DNA of 46,442 bases. Origin: Clostridia bacterium (GTDB lineage Bacteria > Bacillota > Clostridia > Oscillospirales > Acutalibacteraceae). The DNA is taken from positions 1 to 46,442 of the forward strand of contig JAFYUI010000003.1 in NCBI GenBank assembly GCA_017549565.1, in the 5' to 3' direction. A program made the translations under genes and the position numbers. The notes under the pieces were generated by a model. The model was not told where the DNA came from. It did no database searches and saw nothing but the letters and a program-made list of their open reading frames with translations. Below, piece by piece: positions 1 to 10,587 of the stretch (its first letter is position 1; every line of letters starts with the position of its first letter).

Positions 1-694
1 AAGCAATACATCACTGTTTACAACAACGATGCAGGCAAGCTTTCTGTTAAGTATGATGCAGCAGGCACTTCAGTTTACACCTATGTTGCTGAAACTAACT
101 GCTGGAAGACCACTATGGACGGTGCTGACTATTACCTCGGTACATACAGCAGCTTCGAAACCATGAGCGCTTCTAAGATTTCTTACATCACTGCAGAAAA
201 CACAGGCGTTTCTCAATTCCCTGCAAACATCGTTGCTGTTGCTTTGAAGCCCATCGTTCCTGTTGCTAAAACCGAACTTGCTGCTAACACAGCATATAAG
301 TTTAGCTTTGTTCAAGGCAACCTTGGCAAAACCCTTTATGTTGACGGCGGTGTAGATGGCAGATATCTCACCACAACCGCAACCCTTTCAAAAGCTGCTG
401 ATGTTTATGCTGAAGCTGTAACAGGCGGCTACAAGTTCTACATCTTAGTAGACGATGCAAAGCAATACATCACTGTTTACAACAACGATGCAGGCAAGCT
501 TTCTGTTAAGTATGATGCAGCAGGCACTTCAGTTTACACCTATGTTGCTGAAACTAACTGCTGGAAGACCACTATGGACGGCGCTGACTATTACCTCGGT
601 ACATACAACAGCTTCGAAACCATGAGCGCTTCTAAGACATCTTACATCACTGCAGAAAACACAGGCGTTTCTCAATTCCCTGCAAACATCGTTG
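1..694 (+). repeat. 459-bp direct repeat inside the surface protein gene
   Basis: Nt 1-235 and 460-694 are nearly identical at the DNA level, including silent positions; only scattered changes are visible, for example at 582, 607 and 635. The period is 459 bp. The first copy is cut by the window edge. This is a recent in-frame duplication, a likely site of copy-number change by recombination. Confidence 0.9.
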
Positions 695-1926
695 CAATGG
701 AATTCTACACACCTGCTACCGATGATAACGAAGGCGAAACCGGTGGTGAAACCGGTGGTGAAACTGGTGGCGAAACCGGTGGCGAAACTGGTGGCGAAAC
801 CGGTGGCGAAACTGGTGGCGAAACCGGTGGCGAAACTGGTGGCGAAACTGGTGGCGAAACCGGTGGTGAAACCGGTGGTGAAACTGGTGGCGAAACCGGT
901 GGCGAAACAGTTACTATTCCTTACACCGTTGGTAAAGAATACTTTATGTCATTAAACCAAGAAAATCTTGGTAAGACTCTTTACCTCAATGGTCAAATGA
1001 GCAGCTATTATTTCGCAACAACCGAAAAGACCTCTGAAGCAGTTAAAACTGTTATCGAGGCAGATGGTTCAGGTTATCAAATCTACTTTATGGATGGTAC
1101 CACTAAAACCTACCTTACTGTAATTTCAAGCGTTAACGGAACCAAAACATATTACAACACTAAATTTGTTACAGAAAAGCCCTCAACCGCTTGGGTATGG
1201 GATGCTACTCTCGGAACCTTTACAATTGCAGTTGACGGTAACTCTTACTTCTTAGGTACTTATGATACACACAGCACCTTTAGTGCTTGCAAGTCAACCT
1301 ATACCACCAACTTCAAGGTTGTTTTTGTTGAACCTATCGTTGATGAAACCGAAGGCGGTGAAACCGGCGGTGAAACTGGTGGTGAAACCGGTGGCGAAAC
1401 CGGCGGCGAAACCGGCGGCGAAACCGGCGGCGAAACCGGCGGCGAAACTGGTGGCGAAACTGGTGGCGAAACTGTTGCTGACCCTGTAGTATTCGAATTT
1501 GGCGCAAACAAATCCACTACCACACATGCAGATGGTAACGATATCGGATCTTCTAAGAAATATACTTCCGGTTCATACGAATTGAATTTAACCTCTGCAA
1601 GCAAAGTTTTCGATGGTGCTAACGATGCAACTGGTAAGAGCTGTCTTAAACTCGGCACAAGTAAATCTGGTGGAGCCGGTCAATTCACATTTACTGTACC
1701 TGCTGATGTTACCAAGGTTGTGATTAAAGTGGCTGGTTATAAGGACAAGACAAGTAAATTGGCCGTAAATGGCACTTCCTACACCACCACTACTAAATCA
1801 AATGATGGTCAGTATACCGATATCGTAATCGATACAACAACTACTAAAACTATCGTTGTTGATACCACCAGTTCTACAACTTATCAGCGTCTTATGATAA
1901 ACTCTATCACCTATTATTTCAACTAA
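1..1926 (+). CDS. Surface repeat protein with GETG linkers, 3' part (5' end outside window)
   Basis: The reading frame is open from base 1, so the true start lies upstream and the ATG at 115 is internal. The visible 641 residues hold three copies of an aromatic-rich unit (marker sequence YYLGTY or YFLGTY near its end), two acidic GETG tandem linkers (nt 733-909 with 15 GET, nt 1357-1473 with 10 GET), and a C-terminal beta-rich region of about 150 residues rich in Thr, Ser and Lys. Nt 1-235 recur almost unchanged at 460-694, a 459-bp (153-codon) direct repeat. There is no sortase motif, membrane helix or SLH-like motif at the C-terminus. The composition suggests a secreted or surface modular protein whose units bind something outside the cell; this is inference. 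I do not recognise the domains by name. A strong terminator follows 42 bp after the stop. Confidence 0.8.
   Translation, partial: KQYITVYNNDAGKLSVKYDAAGTSVYTYVAETNCWKTTMDGADYYLGTYSSFETMSASKISYITAENTGVSQFPANIVAVALKPIVPVAKTELAANTAYKFSFVQGNLGKTLYVDGGVDGRYLTTTATLSKAADVYAEAVTGGYKFYILVDDAKQYITVYNNDAGKLSVKYDAAGTSVYTYVAETNCWKTTMDGADYYLGTYNSFETMSASKTSYITAENTGVSQFPANIVAMEFYTPATDDNEGETGGETGGETGGETGGETGGETGGETGGETGGETGGETGGETGGETGGETGGETGGETVTIPYTVGKEYFMSLNQENLGKTLYLNGQMSSYYFATTEKTSEAVKTVIEADGSGYQIYFMDGTTKTYLTVISSVNGTKTYYNTKFVTEKPSTAWVWDATLGTFTIAVDGNSYFLGTYDTHSTFSACKSTYTTNFKVVFVEPIVDETEGGETGGETGGETGGETGGETGGETGGETGGETGGETGGETVADPVVFEFGANKSTTTHADGNDIGSSKKYTSGSYELNLTSASKVFDGANDATGKSCLKLGTSKSGGAGQFTFTVPADVTKVVIKVAGYKDKTSKLAVNGTSYTTTTKSNDGQYTDIVIDTTTTKTIVVDTTSSTTYQRLMINSITYYFN
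733..909 (+). repeat. 12-bp tandem repeat coding GETG linker 1
   Basis: Fourteen full 12-bp units plus one GET. Codon choice alternates (ACC/ACT, GGT/GGC) in a patterned way that suggests higher-order duplication of unit pairs. It encodes a flexible acidic linker. Confidence 0.9.
1357..1473 (+). repeat. 12-bp tandem repeat coding GETG linker 2
   Basis: Nine full 12-bp units plus one GET, with the same peptide as linker 1 but more GGC codons. It separates the last YFLGTY unit from the C-terminal domain. Confidence 0.9.
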
Positions 1927-1967
1927 ATAATCAATTAGGTTTCTGTTTTAATTGATTTATAAAAAGG

Positions 1968-1999
1968 CAACCTCACCCTAAAAGGTGAGGTTGTTTTTT
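1968..1999 (+). terminator. Intrinsic terminator of the surface protein gene
   Basis: Perfect 10-bp stem, 1968-1977 with 1984-1993, six-base loop, followed by a run of six T. Confidence 0.9.
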
Positions 2000-2001
2000 G
2001 T

Positions 2002-2030
2002 TTGACAATAATGAATTATTGGTTTATACT
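2002..2030 (+). promoter_or_regulatory. Sigma-A promoter of the Nudix gene
   Basis: TTGACA at 2002-2007, 17-bp spacer, TATACT at 2025-2030. It lies immediately after the preceding terminator and upstream of the ATG at 2064, so a longer reading frame starting near 1998 cannot be the translated form. Confidence 0.85.
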
Positions 2031-2063
2031 TTAAACAAAGAAACAAAAAGTGTGGGAACTAAA

Positions 2064-2615
2064 ATGGAACTTAATGAAAAAACGCTAAATAAAAACACAA
2101 TATTTAAAGGCAAAATTTTAAATTTAAGAAGTGACACTGCCCTGCTGCCAAACGGCACCACCGCTGTGCGTGAGGTTATTGAGCATTCGGGTGGTGTTTG
2201 CGTTGCCGCCATTGATGAAAACGATAATGTTTTAATGGTTAAGCAGTTTCGTTACCCCTATGGCAAGGTGCTGTTAGAAATCCCCGCAGGCAAGCGCGAT
2301 AAAGAGGGCGACCACGACCCCCTATCTTGCGGAAAACGCGAACTGAAGGAAGAAACAGGCGCTGTAGCGGGTGAATATATTTCACTTGGTCAGCTTTACC
2401 CCACCCCCGCTTATTGCGATGAAATAATTTATATGTATGCCGCAAAAAATTTAAGTATGGGTGACAAATCACTTGACGATGATGAATTTTTAGATGTTGT
2501 GAAAATGCCTTTAAAAAAAGCGGTCGAAATGGTGCTTTCAAACGAAATTAAGGATGCCAAAACCCAAACCGCCATATTAAAGCTTTATTATTTAAGGCAA
2601 AAAGGTTTGTTTTAA
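2064..2615 (+). CDS. nudF: ADP-ribose pyrophosphatase (Nudix hydrolase)
   Basis: A 183-residue Nudix hydrolase that should split ADP-ribose to AMP and ribose 5-phosphate, removing a reactive by-product of NAD turnover in the cytoplasm. The Nudix box is visible as PAGKRDKEG followed by KRELKEETGA, with the metal-binding REL-EE core intact. The downstream LGQLYPTPAYCDE segment, with a Pro about 16 residues after the box, is the pattern typical of the ADP-ribose group rather than MutT. Start chosen at ATG 2064 because a consensus promoter occupies 2002-2030. The Shine-Dalgarno is weak (GGGAAC). Single-gene transcript; ends before a fold-back repeat and a shared bidirectional terminator. Confidence 0.85.
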   Translation: MELNEKTLNKNTIFKGKILNLRSDTALLPNGTTAVREVIEHSGGVCVAAIDENDNVLMVKQFRYPYGKVLLEIPAGKRDKEGDHDPLSCGKRELKEETGAVAGEYISLGQLYPTPAYCDEIIYMYAAKNLSMGDKSLDDDEFLDVVKMPLKKAVEMVLSNEIKDAKTQTAILKLYYLRQKGLF

Positions 2616-2651
2616 ACAAGCACTATCTATAAATTCTACCGCACGGCGGTC

Positions 2652-2770
2652 GGCTCCACTTGTCAGGGGAGCTGTCAAAACTTAAAGTTTTGACTGAGGG
2701 GTAGTCAGGTGTTAATTATTCTCTCCCTCAGTTTCGCTAACGCTCAACAGCTCCCTCATCAGAGGGAGCC
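2652..2770. repeat. Fold-back (MITE-like) intergenic repeat
   Basis: The element begins GGCTCC (2652-2657) and ends GGGAGCC (2764-2770), so its ends are inverted. Inner pieces also pair: GGGGAGCTGT near 2667-2676 with ACAGCTCCCT near 2747-2756, TGACTGAGGG with CTCCCTCAG, and a small internal hairpin of GTCAAAACTT with AAGTTTTGAC (2674-2693). It has no coding capacity. This resembles the short non-autonomous repeats common between genes in gut Clostridia; only one copy is in this window. Confidence 0.7.
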
Positions 2771-2809
2771 AAGATTTTTTCAACAATTTAGGTTTAGTTA
2801 TAAAAAAAA

Positions 2810-2833
2810 TCCCGAAAGTTTTCACTTTCGGGA
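2810..2833. terminator. Bidirectional terminator between nudF and rpoC
   Basis: Nine-bp stem TCCCGAAAG / CTTTCGGGA with a six-base loop. It is preceded by a run of A, which becomes the T tail for rpoC on the minus strand, and followed by TTTT on the plus side. Confidence 0.85.
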
Positions 2834-2854
2834 GTTTTAATTTTAAGAAACAAA

Positions 2855-5800
2855 TTATTCTTCAACTTCGGCAGAAACTGCAACTAAATCAGCCATTACT
2901 TCATCAGCAGAATCAGAAATTTCTTCTTCTCTTACAGGGTTGATTTCTTCGCATTTCATACCTGTACCTGCGGGCACAAGCTTACCGATAATAACATTTT
3001 CTTTAAGACCAAAGAGCGGGTCAACCTTGCCCTTAATTGCAGCTTCGGTAAGAACACGGGTGGTTTCTTGGAAGGAAGCAGCTGAAAGGAAGGATTCGGT
3101 TGCCAAGGATGCTTTGGTGATACCCAAAAGGGTTGCGTTGTAGGTTGCTTTCTCAAGACCTTCTTCACCTGCATCGATACGCGCTTGGATAGCGTCGTTT
3201 GCGTCTTTGATTTCTTTATATTCATAGGTCGCATTTTGAATAAGTTCGGTCGAGCCGGGCTCAACAATGCGAAGCTTCTTCATCATTTGACGGATGATAA
3301 CCTCAATGTGCTTATCGTTAATGTCAACACCTTGTGTGCGGTAAGCATTTTGAATTTCAGCAATGATATATTCTTGAACAGCTTGTGGACCTTGTGCTTC
3401 CAAAATATCTTGTGGATATTTAGCACCGGGAATCAAAAGGTCGCCTGCCTTAACATAATCGCCGTCAGCAACAAGTGGGCGAACACCATAAGGAATTGTA
3501 ACCTTTTCTTCGGTTTTAAGGTCATCATTTGTAATGATAATAACATTGCTGCGCTTTTCTTCAGCGATGCGAACTTGACCGTCAATTTTAGCGATTAAGC
3601 CGCATGCCTTAGGTCTGCGTGCTTCGAAAAGCTCTTCAACACGGGGAAGACCCTGTGTAACGTCGGCAACGCCTGCAACACCACCGGTGTGGAAGGTACG
3701 CATGGTAAGCTGTGTACCGGGTTCACCGATAGACTGAGCGGCAACAATACCAACTGCTTCGCCTGTGGTAACCTCTTTAGCGGTTGCAAGGTTTCTACCA
3801 TAGCACTTCTTACATACGCCGTGGTGGCTGTGACAAGTAAGAACTGAACGGATTTTAGCCGAGGTGATGCCTGCATCAACAATGGCTTTTGCACCGTCAG
3901 CAGTAACAATTTCATCAGTGCCCCAAATAACTTCGCCTGTTTCGGGGTGAACTGCAGGTTCCATAAGGTAACGGCCTTCAAGACGCTCTTGCAATTTTTC
4001 AAGAACATTGTTGCCGTCCTTAATGTCTTCAATTACAAGACCTTCATCGGTGCCGCAGTCATCCTCGCGAACGATAACATCTTGTGCAACGTCAACAAGA
4101 CGACGGGTAAGATAACCCGAGTCAGCGGTACGAAGCGCAGTATCGGCAAGACCCTTACGAGCACCACGGGAAGAAATGAAGTATTCAAGTACATTAAGAC
4201 CTTCACGGTAGTTAGCACGAATTGGAACTTCAATAACCTTACCTGCGGTATTTGCGATAAGACCACGCATACCAGCAAGCTGACGAATCTGGCTCATAGA
4301 ACCACGGGCGCCTGAGTCAGCCATCATAAAGATGGGGTTGAACTCATCAAGGTTGCCCTTAAGAGCGTCAGCAACATCATCGGTTGCCTTGTTCCAAATT
4401 TCAATTACGTGGCGGCTGCGTTCATCTTCGTTGATAAGACCGCGACGATAGTTTTTGGTAACCTTGTCAATTTGTTCTTCAGCGGCGGCAAGAATTTCTT
4501 TCTTTGCGGGCGGAATTACGGCATCACAAACCGCAACGGTAACAGCACCCTTTGTAGAATATTTAAAGCCGGTTGCCTTAATGTTATCAAGAACAATTGC
4601 AGATTCACTTGTACCATGAATTTCAATGCACTTGTCAATAATTTTGCCAAGCTGCTTTTTACCAACCTTGTTTTGAATAATGTCGTCATTGCTTTCAACA
4701 AAATTCTTGCTTTCGTCCTTTAATTTAAAGGACCATTCAAGGTTAAATGCAGTTGCGGGGTTTGTTCTGTCAACAAAGCCCAAATCTTGTGGGATTGACT
4801 GGTTAAAGATAATGAAACCAACAGTTGTCCAAATAAGCTTTTGTTCGCCATTTGCATTGCTTACACGAACACGGATAGGAGCGTGAATACCCACAATACC
4901 GTCATTATAAGCCATAATTGCTTCATCTTTATCTCTGAATACCTTGTTAGCACCCTTTTCGTCGGTCTTAACAAGAGTTAAATAGTAAGAACCAAGCACC
5001 ATATCCTGTGTAGGAACAGCAACGGGCTTACCGTCAGATGGCTTTAAGAGGTTGTTTGCAGCAAGCATCAGAAAGCGTGCTTCTGCCTGTGCCTCTGCTG
5101 AAAGGGGCACGTGTACAGCCATTTGGTCGCCGTCGAAGTCGGCGTTATAAGCAGTACATACAAGTGGGTGAAGCTTTAACGCTTTACCTTCAACCAAAAC
5201 GGGCTCGAACGCTTGAATACCAAGGCGGTGAAGTGTAGGAGCACGGTTTAAAAGAACGGGGTGTTCTTTAATTACAAGCTCTAATGCATCCCATACCTCA
5301 GCTGAAGCACGGTCAACCATCTTTCTTGCGGTTTTAATGCTTGTAACTGCCTTAATTTCAACAAGGCGCTTCATAACGAAGGGCTTAAATAATTCAAGCG
5401 CCATTTCCTTAGGAAGACCGCATTGATACATTTTAAGCTCAGGTCCAACAACGATAACCGAACGACCTGAATAGTCAACACGCTTACCGAGAAGGTTTTG
5501 ACGGAAACGACCCTGCTTACCCTTAAGCATATCGGAAAGAGATTTAAGCGCGCGGTTGTTAGGACCTGTAACAGGTTTGCCGCGGCGACCGTTGTCGATA
5601 AGTGCGTCAACAGCTTCTTGAAGCATTCTCTTTTCGTTACGAACAATAATGTCAGGAGCGTGTAATTCCAAAAGTCTCTTAAGGCGGTTATTACGGTTAA
5701 TAACGCGTCTGTAAAGGTCATTAAGGTCACTTGTGGCGAAACGACCGCCATCAAGCTGTACCATTGGGCGCAAATCGGGCGGAATTACGGGAATAACATC

Positions 5801-6481
5801 CATAATCATCCATTCAGGACGGTTGCCCGACTGCTTAAATGCCTCTAAAACCTCTAAACGCTTTAAGATGCGGATGCGTTTTTGACCTGTGGTATCTTCA
5901 AGCTCTTCACGAAGCTCAAGACAGGTTTTTTCAAGGTCGATTTCACAAAGAAGCTCTTTAATTGCCTCCGCACCCATACCTGCGCGGAAGTCATCTTCAT
6001 ACTTTTCGCGCATATCCTGGTATTGCTTTTCATTTAAAAGCTGTTTCTTTTCAAGTGGAGTTGAACCGGGGTCGATAACAATGTACTTCGAGAAGTAAAG
6101 TACCTGTTCCAAATCCTTTTGGCCAATTTCCAAAACAGCACCCATACGGGAAGGAATAGTTTTAAAGTACCAAATGTGTGAAACAGGGGCAGCAAGCTCG
6201 ATAGAGCCCATACGCTCACGACGAACTTTTGCCTTGGTTACTTCAACGCCGCAGCGTTCGCAAACCTTGCCCTTGTAACGAATACGCTTGTACTTACCGC
6301 AATGACATTCCCAGTCCTTTTGTGGTCCAAAAATTCTTTCACAGAAAAGACCGCCCTGTTCGGGCTTTAATGTGCGGTAGTTAATGGTCTCGGGCTTGGT
6401 AACCTCGCCATAAGACCAGCTTCTGATTTGTTCGGGGGAAGCAAGACCTATTTTTATGGATTCAAATTCAATATTTGCCAT
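2855..6481 (-). CDS. rpoC: DNA-directed RNA polymerase subunit beta'
   Basis: Full-length beta' subunit (1208 residues), the catalytic clamp subunit of RNA polymerase. The N-terminal zinc site is visible as CHCGK and CERCG. The absolutely conserved [12 protein letters not shown] carries the three Asp residues that hold the catalytic magnesium. The second zinc site is intact (CGTDEG, then [11 protein letters not shown]), as is the trigger-loop/bridge region with [16 protein letters not shown]. Size fits the Clostridia form without the large insertions of Proteobacteria. The C-terminus is acidic. The start has a strong AAGGAGGGG site and lies 14 bp after the rpoB stop, so the two are co-transcribed. 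No frameshift or missing motif was seen. Confidence 0.98.
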   Translation of the reverse strand: MANIEFESIKIGLASPEQIRSWSYGEVTKPETINYRTLKPEQGGLFCERIFGPQKDWECHCGKYKRIRYKGKVCERCGVEVTKAKVRRERMGSIELAAPVSHIWYFKTIPSRMGAVLEIGQKDLEQVLYFSKYIVIDPGSTPLEKKQLLNEKQYQDMREKYEDDFRAGMGAEAIKELLCEIDLEKTCLELREELEDTTGQKRIRILKRLEVLEAFKQSGNRPEWMIMDVIPVIPPDLRPMVQLDGGRFATSDLNDLYRRVINRNNRLKRLLELHAPDIIVRNEKRMLQEAVDALIDNGRRGKPVTGPNNRALKSLSDMLKGKQGRFRQNLLGKRVDYSGRSVIVVGPELKMYQCGLPKEMALELFKPFVMKRLVEIKAVTSIKTARKMVDRASAEVWDALELVIKEHPVLLNRAPTLHRLGIQAFEPVLVEGKALKLHPLVCTAYNADFDGDQMAVHVPLSAEAQAEARFLMLAANNLLKPSDGKPVAVPTQDMVLGSYYLTLVKTDEKGANKVFRDKDEAIMAYNDGIVGIHAPIRVRVSNANGEQKLIWTTVGFIIFNQSIPQDLGFVDRTNPATAFNLEWSFKLKDESKNFVESNDDIIQNKVGKKQLGKIIDKCIEIHGTSESAIVLDNIKATGFKYSTKGAVTVAVCDAVIPPAKKEILAAAEEQIDKVTKNYRRGLINEDERSRHVIEIWNKATDDVADALKGNLDEFNPIFMMADSGARGSMSQIRQLAGMRGLIANTAGKVIEVPIRANYREGLNVLEYFISSRGARKGLADTALRTADSGYLTRRLVDVAQDVIVREDDCGTDEGLVIEDIKDGNNVLEKLQERLEGRYLMEPAVHPETGEVIWGTDEIVTADGAKAIVDAGITSAKIRSVLTCHSHHGVCKKCYGRNLATAKEVTTGEAVGIVAAQSIGEPGTQLTMRTFHTGGVAGVADVTQGLPRVEELFEARRPKACGLIAKIDGQVRIAEEKRSNVIIITNDDLKTEEKVTIPYGVRPLVADGDYVKAGDLLIPGAKYPQDILEAQGPQAVQEYIIAEIQNAYRTQGVDINDKHIEVIIRQMMKKLRIVEPGSTELIQNATYEYKEIKDANDAIQARIDAGEEGLEKATYNATLLGITKASLATESFLSAASFQETTRVLTEAAIKGKVDPLFGLKENVIIGKLVPAGTGMKCEEINPVREEEISDSADEVMADLVAVSAEVEE

Positions 6482-6495
6482 TATTTTGCCCCTCC

Positions 6496-9400
6496 TTAAA
6501 TTTCGTCAGATTCATTGGAATCTGCAATAGCTTCGCCGTTTTCATCCTCAAGACCAAAACCTGCGTCGCCTAAACCTTCAGCAACATACTGTTCTTCATA
6601 TTCGAAGTTTTCAGGAATTGCCGGTGTGCCGAGACCGATATCGTCATCCTCTTCAAAGGTTTGCTTCATATCGATTTCTTCATTATCTTTATCAAGAACC
6701 TTAATATCCAAGCCAAGTGACTGTAATTCCTTAATTAAAACGCGGAATGATTCAGGAACGCCGGCTTTTGGAATATTTTGACCCTTAACGATTGATTCAT
6801 AGGTCTTAACACGGCCAACAACATCGTCAGACTTAACGGTTAAGATTTCCTGCAAGGTGTAAGCTGCACCATAAGCTTCAAGTGCCCAAACTTCCATTTC
6901 ACCGAAACGCTGACCACCGAACTGTGCCTTACCACCGAGCGGTTGCTGTGTAACGAGTGAGTATGGACCTGTTGAACGAGCGTGAATCTTATCATCAACA
7001 AGGTGATGGAGCTTGAGATAATACATATAACCAACGGTTACAGGGTTGTCAAACGGCTCACCTGTACGACCGTCGAATAATTGAGTTTTAGCATCCTGTG
7101 TTAAAGGTATGCGTGAGAAGTCAAGAGCAGCGGTGTCTTTATACTGATAATCGCCGTTCTTGGTTGCATCCTCTGCAAGTGCGAAGCAGTTACGAATGTC
7201 TTCTTCGTGTGCGCCGTCAAATACAGGGGTGCAAATGTGCCAGCCAAGTGCCTTAGCAGCATAGCCAAGGTGAACTTCAAGCACCTGACCGATGTTCATA
7301 CGAGAAGGTACGCCCAACGGGTTTAAAACGATATCAAGCGGTGTACCGTCTGGTAAGAAAGGCATATCCTCGCTTGGTAAAATGCGTGAAACAACACCCT
7401 TATTACCATGACGACCTGCCATCTTATCGCCGACAGAAATCTTGCGCTTTTGAGCAATATAGCAACGGATTACTTGGTTAACACCGGGGCTAAGCTCAGA
7501 TGAATTGCTGCGGTCAAACACCTTAACATCAACGATTGTGCCGTATTCACCGTGTGGAACACGCAAAGAGGTATCACGAACCTCGCGTGCCTTTTCACCG
7601 AAGATTGCACGCAAAAGGCGTTCTTCAGCGGTAAGCTCGGTTTCGCCCTTAGGTGTAACCTTACCAACAAGGATATCGCCTGAGGTAACCTCAGCACCGA
7701 TGCGGATAATACCGCGTTCATCAAGGTCTTTAAGAGCATCTTCACCAACGTTTGGAATATCGCGGGTGATTTCTTCAGGTCCGAGCTTGGTATCACGACA
7801 CTCAATTTCATATTCTTCAATATGAATTGAGGTGTAGATATCATCACGAACCAAACGCTCGTTAATTAAAACAGCGTCTTCATAGTTATAACCTTCCCAA
7901 GTCATAAAGCCGATAAGGGCATTGCGACCGAGAGAGATTTCACCGTTAGAGGTTGCGGGACCGTCAGCAATAACCTGCTTTTCGGTAATTTCTTCGCCAA
8001 CCTTTACAACGGGCTTTTGGTTAATACAGGTGCCGTGGTTTGAACGCAAGAACTTAATGAGATTATATTCATCAATTTCGCCGTTCTTTGCACGAACCTT
8101 AATTGTGTCAGCATCAACGAAAGTAACAACACCATCGCGTTTAGCCAAAACAACAACGCCCGAGTCAACAGCGGCTTTATATTCCATACCTGTTGCAACA
8201 AAGGGGTTTTCGGGCTTTAAGAGCGGAACTGCCTGCTTCTGCATGTTCGAGCCCATGAGCGCACGGTTGGTATCGTCGTTTTCAAGGAAAGGAATCATAG
8301 CGGTTGCAACAGAAACAACCATCTTAGGTGAAACGTCCATATAGTCGGCCTTAGAAGCTTCAACTTCTTGGAAGCTGTCGTGATAACGGGCCTTAACCTT
8401 TTTGTTTACAAACTGACCGTTTTCATCCAAGGGTTCGTTTGCCTGTGCTACAACATATTCGTCCTCTTCATCAGCGGTCATATAACGAACTTCATCCAAA
8501 ACCTTGCCGTTTTCTACCTTGCGGAAAGGAGTTTCAATAAAGCCGTATTTATTTATCTTTGCAAAGGTTGCAAGATAAGAGATAAGACCAATGTTAGGAC
8601 CTTCAGGAGTTTCAATCGGGCACATACGGCCGTAGTGTGTATAGTGTACGTCACGCACTTCGAAGGATGCACGGTCACGAGAAAGACCGCCAGGACCAAG
8701 AGCTGACAAACGGCGTTTGTGAGTGAGCTCAGAAAGCGGGTTTGTTTGGTCCATAAACTGTGAAAGAGGTGACGAGCCAAAGAATTCCTTAATAGCCGCA
8801 ACAACAGGGCGGATATTGATTAAGGACTGTGGTGTAACAGCATCTGGCTCGCTTGACTGCATTGTCATCTTGTCACGAACAACGCGTTCCATACGGGAAA
8901 TACCGATACGGAATTGGTTTTGCAACAATTCACCAACCGAACGGATACGGCGGTTGCCAAGGTGGTCGATATCATCAACATTACCCACATTGTGAGGAAG
9001 ACCGAGGAAATAGCTTACTGATGCAAAAATATCATCAAGACAGATTGACTTTGGAATAAGGTCATCCGCATTGTCAATAATTGCTTGCTTTAAGGCATCC
9101 TTGTCCGCATTATCTTCAATAAGTTTTTTAAGAACTTCAAATGAAACCTGTTCATTAATACCAAGGTCATCAAGCTCTAAAAGCTCTTCAGCGGTAAAGT
9201 CAGTAAAGTCAGCAAGGTTTACCATGCCGTTAGAAAGCACCTTAACCACGCTCTTGTTGCCTTCACTGTCAATTACATGGATGTAAGCAGTGTTAACACC
9301 CTTTCTTTCAATAAGCTCAGCAAGCTCTCTCGAAACGGTTGTGTCGGCATCTGCCAAAATTTCACCTGTTAAGGGGTCAACAACAGGACTTGCCAATACC

Positions 9401-10278
9401 GCACCCTTAATACGAGCGCCAATTGCAAGCTTTTTGTTATACTTATAACGACCAACGCGAGAAATGTCATAACGGTGTGGGTCAAAGAACAATTGGTTGA
9501 TATAGTTCTGTGCACCTTCAATTGTTACGGGCTCGCTTGGGCGAAGCTTTTTATAAACCTCTACCAATGCTTCATCAACATTTTTGGTGTCGTCATTAGC
9601 CAAGGTTGCTTCTAAACGGGCATCGTCACCGAAAAGCTCACGAATTTGTTCGTTGGTGCCAACACCTAACGAACGAATAAAGGTAGTAATCGGAAGCTTG
9701 CGGTTTTTATCAATACGAACATATAAAACATCGTTAATAGCAGTTTCATATTCAAGCCATGCACCACGGTTTGGAATAATGGTGGAGGAATAAAGTCTCT
9801 TACCGGTTTTTTCTTCGATTTTCTCGGCATAATATGCGCCGGGAGAACGAACAAGCTGTGAAACAATAGCGCGTTCAGCACCGTTGATAACGAATGTGCC
9901 CGATTCGGTCATAATCGGGAAATCGCCCATTGAAACTTCGCTTTCTTTAATTTCGCCGGTTTCCTTATTTGTAAGACGTGCAGTTACGCGCAAAGGTGCT
10001 GCGTATGTTGCATCCCTCACCTTACATTCGGTTACATCATACTTTGGTTTTTCGTCAAGGCGATAGTCAACAAAGGTAAGCTCTAAATTGCCGGCATAGT
10101 CTGTAATAGCAGACATATCGCGGAAAACTTCCTTTAAGCCCTCTTCAACAAACCACTTGTATGAATCCTTTTGGATTTCAATAAGATTAGGCATATCAAT
10201 GACTTCATTTATTTTCGAAAAAGTCATTCTTTCATTTTTGCCCAACTTGGTGGGTTTAACCATTGAAGTTGAATTCAT
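6496..10278 (-). CDS. rpoB: DNA-directed RNA polymerase subunit beta
   Basis: Full-length beta subunit (1260 residues). The rifampicin-binding region reads [20 protein letters not shown] then [11 protein letters not shown], with the usual Asp, His, Arg and Ser positions unchanged, so the sequence predicts a rifampicin-sensitive enzyme. [17 protein letters not shown] and the [13 protein letters not shown] active-site region are present. The acidic C-terminal tail (about 60 residues) follows the conserved [11 protein letters not shown] segment. The start ATG at 10278 has a GGAGGAG site 13 bases upstream, which is rather far; no better in-frame start exists. It is transcribed with rpoC from its own promoter at 10441-10469. 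Unlike the common Firmicute order, rplJ and rplL are not upstream; proS is. Confidence 0.98.
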   Translation of the reverse strand: MNSTSMVKPTKLGKNERMTFSKINEVIDMPNLIEIQKDSYKWFVEEGLKEVFRDMSAITDYAGNLELTFVDYRLDEKPKYDVTECKVRDATYAAPLRVTARLTNKETGEIKESEVSMGDFPIMTESGTFVINGAERAIVSQLVRSPGAYYAEKIEEKTGKRLYSSTIIPNRGAWLEYETAINDVLYVRIDKNRKLPITTFIRSLGVGTNEQIRELFGDDARLEATLANDDTKNVDEALVEVYKKLRPSEPVTIEGAQNYINQLFFDPHRYDISRVGRYKYNKKLAIGARIKGAVLASPVVDPLTGEILADADTTVSRELAELIERKGVNTAYIHVIDSEGNKSVVKVLSNGMVNLADFTDFTAEELLELDDLGINEQVSFEVLKKLIEDNADKDALKQAIIDNADDLIPKSICLDDIFASVSYFLGLPHNVGNVDDIDHLGNRRIRSVGELLQNQFRIGISRMERVVRDKMTMQSSEPDAVTPQSLINIRPVVAAIKEFFGSSPLSQFMDQTNPLSELTHKRRLSALGPGGLSRDRASFEVRDVHYTHYGRMCPIETPEGPNIGLISYLATFAKINKYGFIETPFRKVENGKVLDEVRYMTADEEDEYVVAQANEPLDENGQFVNKKVKARYHDSFQEVEASKADYMDVSPKMVVSVATAMIPFLENDDTNRALMGSNMQKQAVPLLKPENPFVATGMEYKAAVDSGVVVLAKRDGVVTFVDADTIKVRAKNGEIDEYNLIKFLRSNHGTCINQKPVVKVGEEITEKQVIADGPATSNGEISLGRNALIGFMTWEGYNYEDAVLINERLVRDDIYTSIHIEEYEIECRDTKLGPEEITRDIPNVGEDALKDLDERGIIRIGAEVTSGDILVGKVTPKGETELTAEERLLRAIFGEKAREVRDTSLRVPHGEYGTIVDVKVFDRSNSSELSPGVNQVIRCYIAQKRKISVGDKMAGRHGNKGVVSRILPSEDMPFLPDGTPLDIVLNPLGVPSRMNIGQVLEVHLGYAAKALGWHICTPVFDGAHEEDIRNCFALAEDATKNGDYQYKDTAALDFSRIPLTQDAKTQLFDGRTGEPFDNPVTVGYMYYLKLHHLVDDKIHARSTGPYSLVTQQPLGGKAQFGGQRFGEMEVWALEAYGAAYTLQEILTVKSDDVVGRVKTYESIVKGQNIPKAGVPESFRVLIKELQSLGLDIKVLDKDNEEIDMKQTFEEDDDIGLGTPAIPENFEYEEQYVAEGLGDAGFGLEDENGEAIADSNESDEI

Positions 10279-10308
10279 AGGTTTACAATCACTCCTCCAT
10301 TTATTTTA

Positions 10309-10410
10309 CGGCATATTTAGTGCCGCAAAGGCCTTTAAAATAGCAAATGTGGTGGAAAAAATATAAAGCACCAATTACCTAAAAATTTTACAATTTTTAT
10401 AAATCGGTGC
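10309..10410 (-). promoter_or_regulatory. Structured leader RNA of rpoBC
   Basis: The 5' untranslated region of rpoB is about 155 nt long and contains nested inverted repeats. A 9-bp stem GCACCAATT (10368-10376) pairs with AATCGGTGC (10402-10410, one G-U) and encloses a second 8-bp stem TAAAAATT / AATTTTTA (10380-10387 with 10392-10399). Nearer the gene, CGGCA (10309-10313) pairs with TGCCG (10321-10325). No Rho-independent terminator is evident in the leader. A control role is possible but not shown. Confidence 0.5.
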
Positions 10411-10440
10411 ACACTCCCCCATCATCATTAGTAATGACTA

Positions 10441-10469
10441 ATTATAATACAAATTTTCCCATAAGTCAA
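10441..10469 (-). promoter_or_regulatory. Sigma-A promoter of rpoBC
   Basis: Read on the minus strand: TTGACT (10469-10464), 17-bp spacer, TATAAT (10446-10441). The predicted transcript starts near 10434. Confidence 0.85.
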
Positions 10470-10496
10470 GCCCTATTTTAAAAAAATAATTAATAA

Positions 10497-10556
10497 TTGT
10501 CGCAAAGCGACACCTCACCTCTTCACTCTTCACTATTACTTCTTACCTAAAAACAA
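10497..10556. repeat. Intergenic repeat of the CTTCACT/ATTACTTCTT family, copy 1 (diverged)
   Basis: Begins with a small hairpin GTCGC-AAA-GCGAC (10499-10511), then a CTCTTCACT/ATTACTTCTTAC segment shared with copies at 45005 and 46140. As in the other copies, it sits between a promoter and an intrinsic terminator whose arms start AAAAATCC. It is not coding. Confidence 0.65.
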
Positions 10557-10580
10557 AAATCCACCCGTTTGGGTGGATTT
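10557..10580 (-). terminator. Intrinsic terminator of proS
   Basis: Ten-bp stem AAATCCACCC (10557-10566) with GGGTGGATTT (10571-10580), loop of four, T-rich tail on the minus strand. It separates proS from rpoBC. Confidence 0.9.
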
Positions 10581-10587
10581 ATTGTTT

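Noticed and set aside
733-1473. CRISPR-like regular repeats
   Set aside because: The repeats are 12-bp coding units without spacers, in frame with the surface protein.
692-1658. Alternative-frame and antisense reading frames over the GETG tracts
   Set aside because: A 12-bp repeat keeps all frames open; these are by-products of the repeat and carry no ribosome binding site.
1998-2063. Upstream extension of the Nudix gene to a TTG at 1998
   Set aside because: A TTGACA-N17-TATACT promoter occupies 2002-2030, so this stretch is not translated.
2940-10366. Plus-strand and other-frame reading frames over rpoC and rpoB
   Set aside because: They are shadows of highly conserved minus-strand genes.
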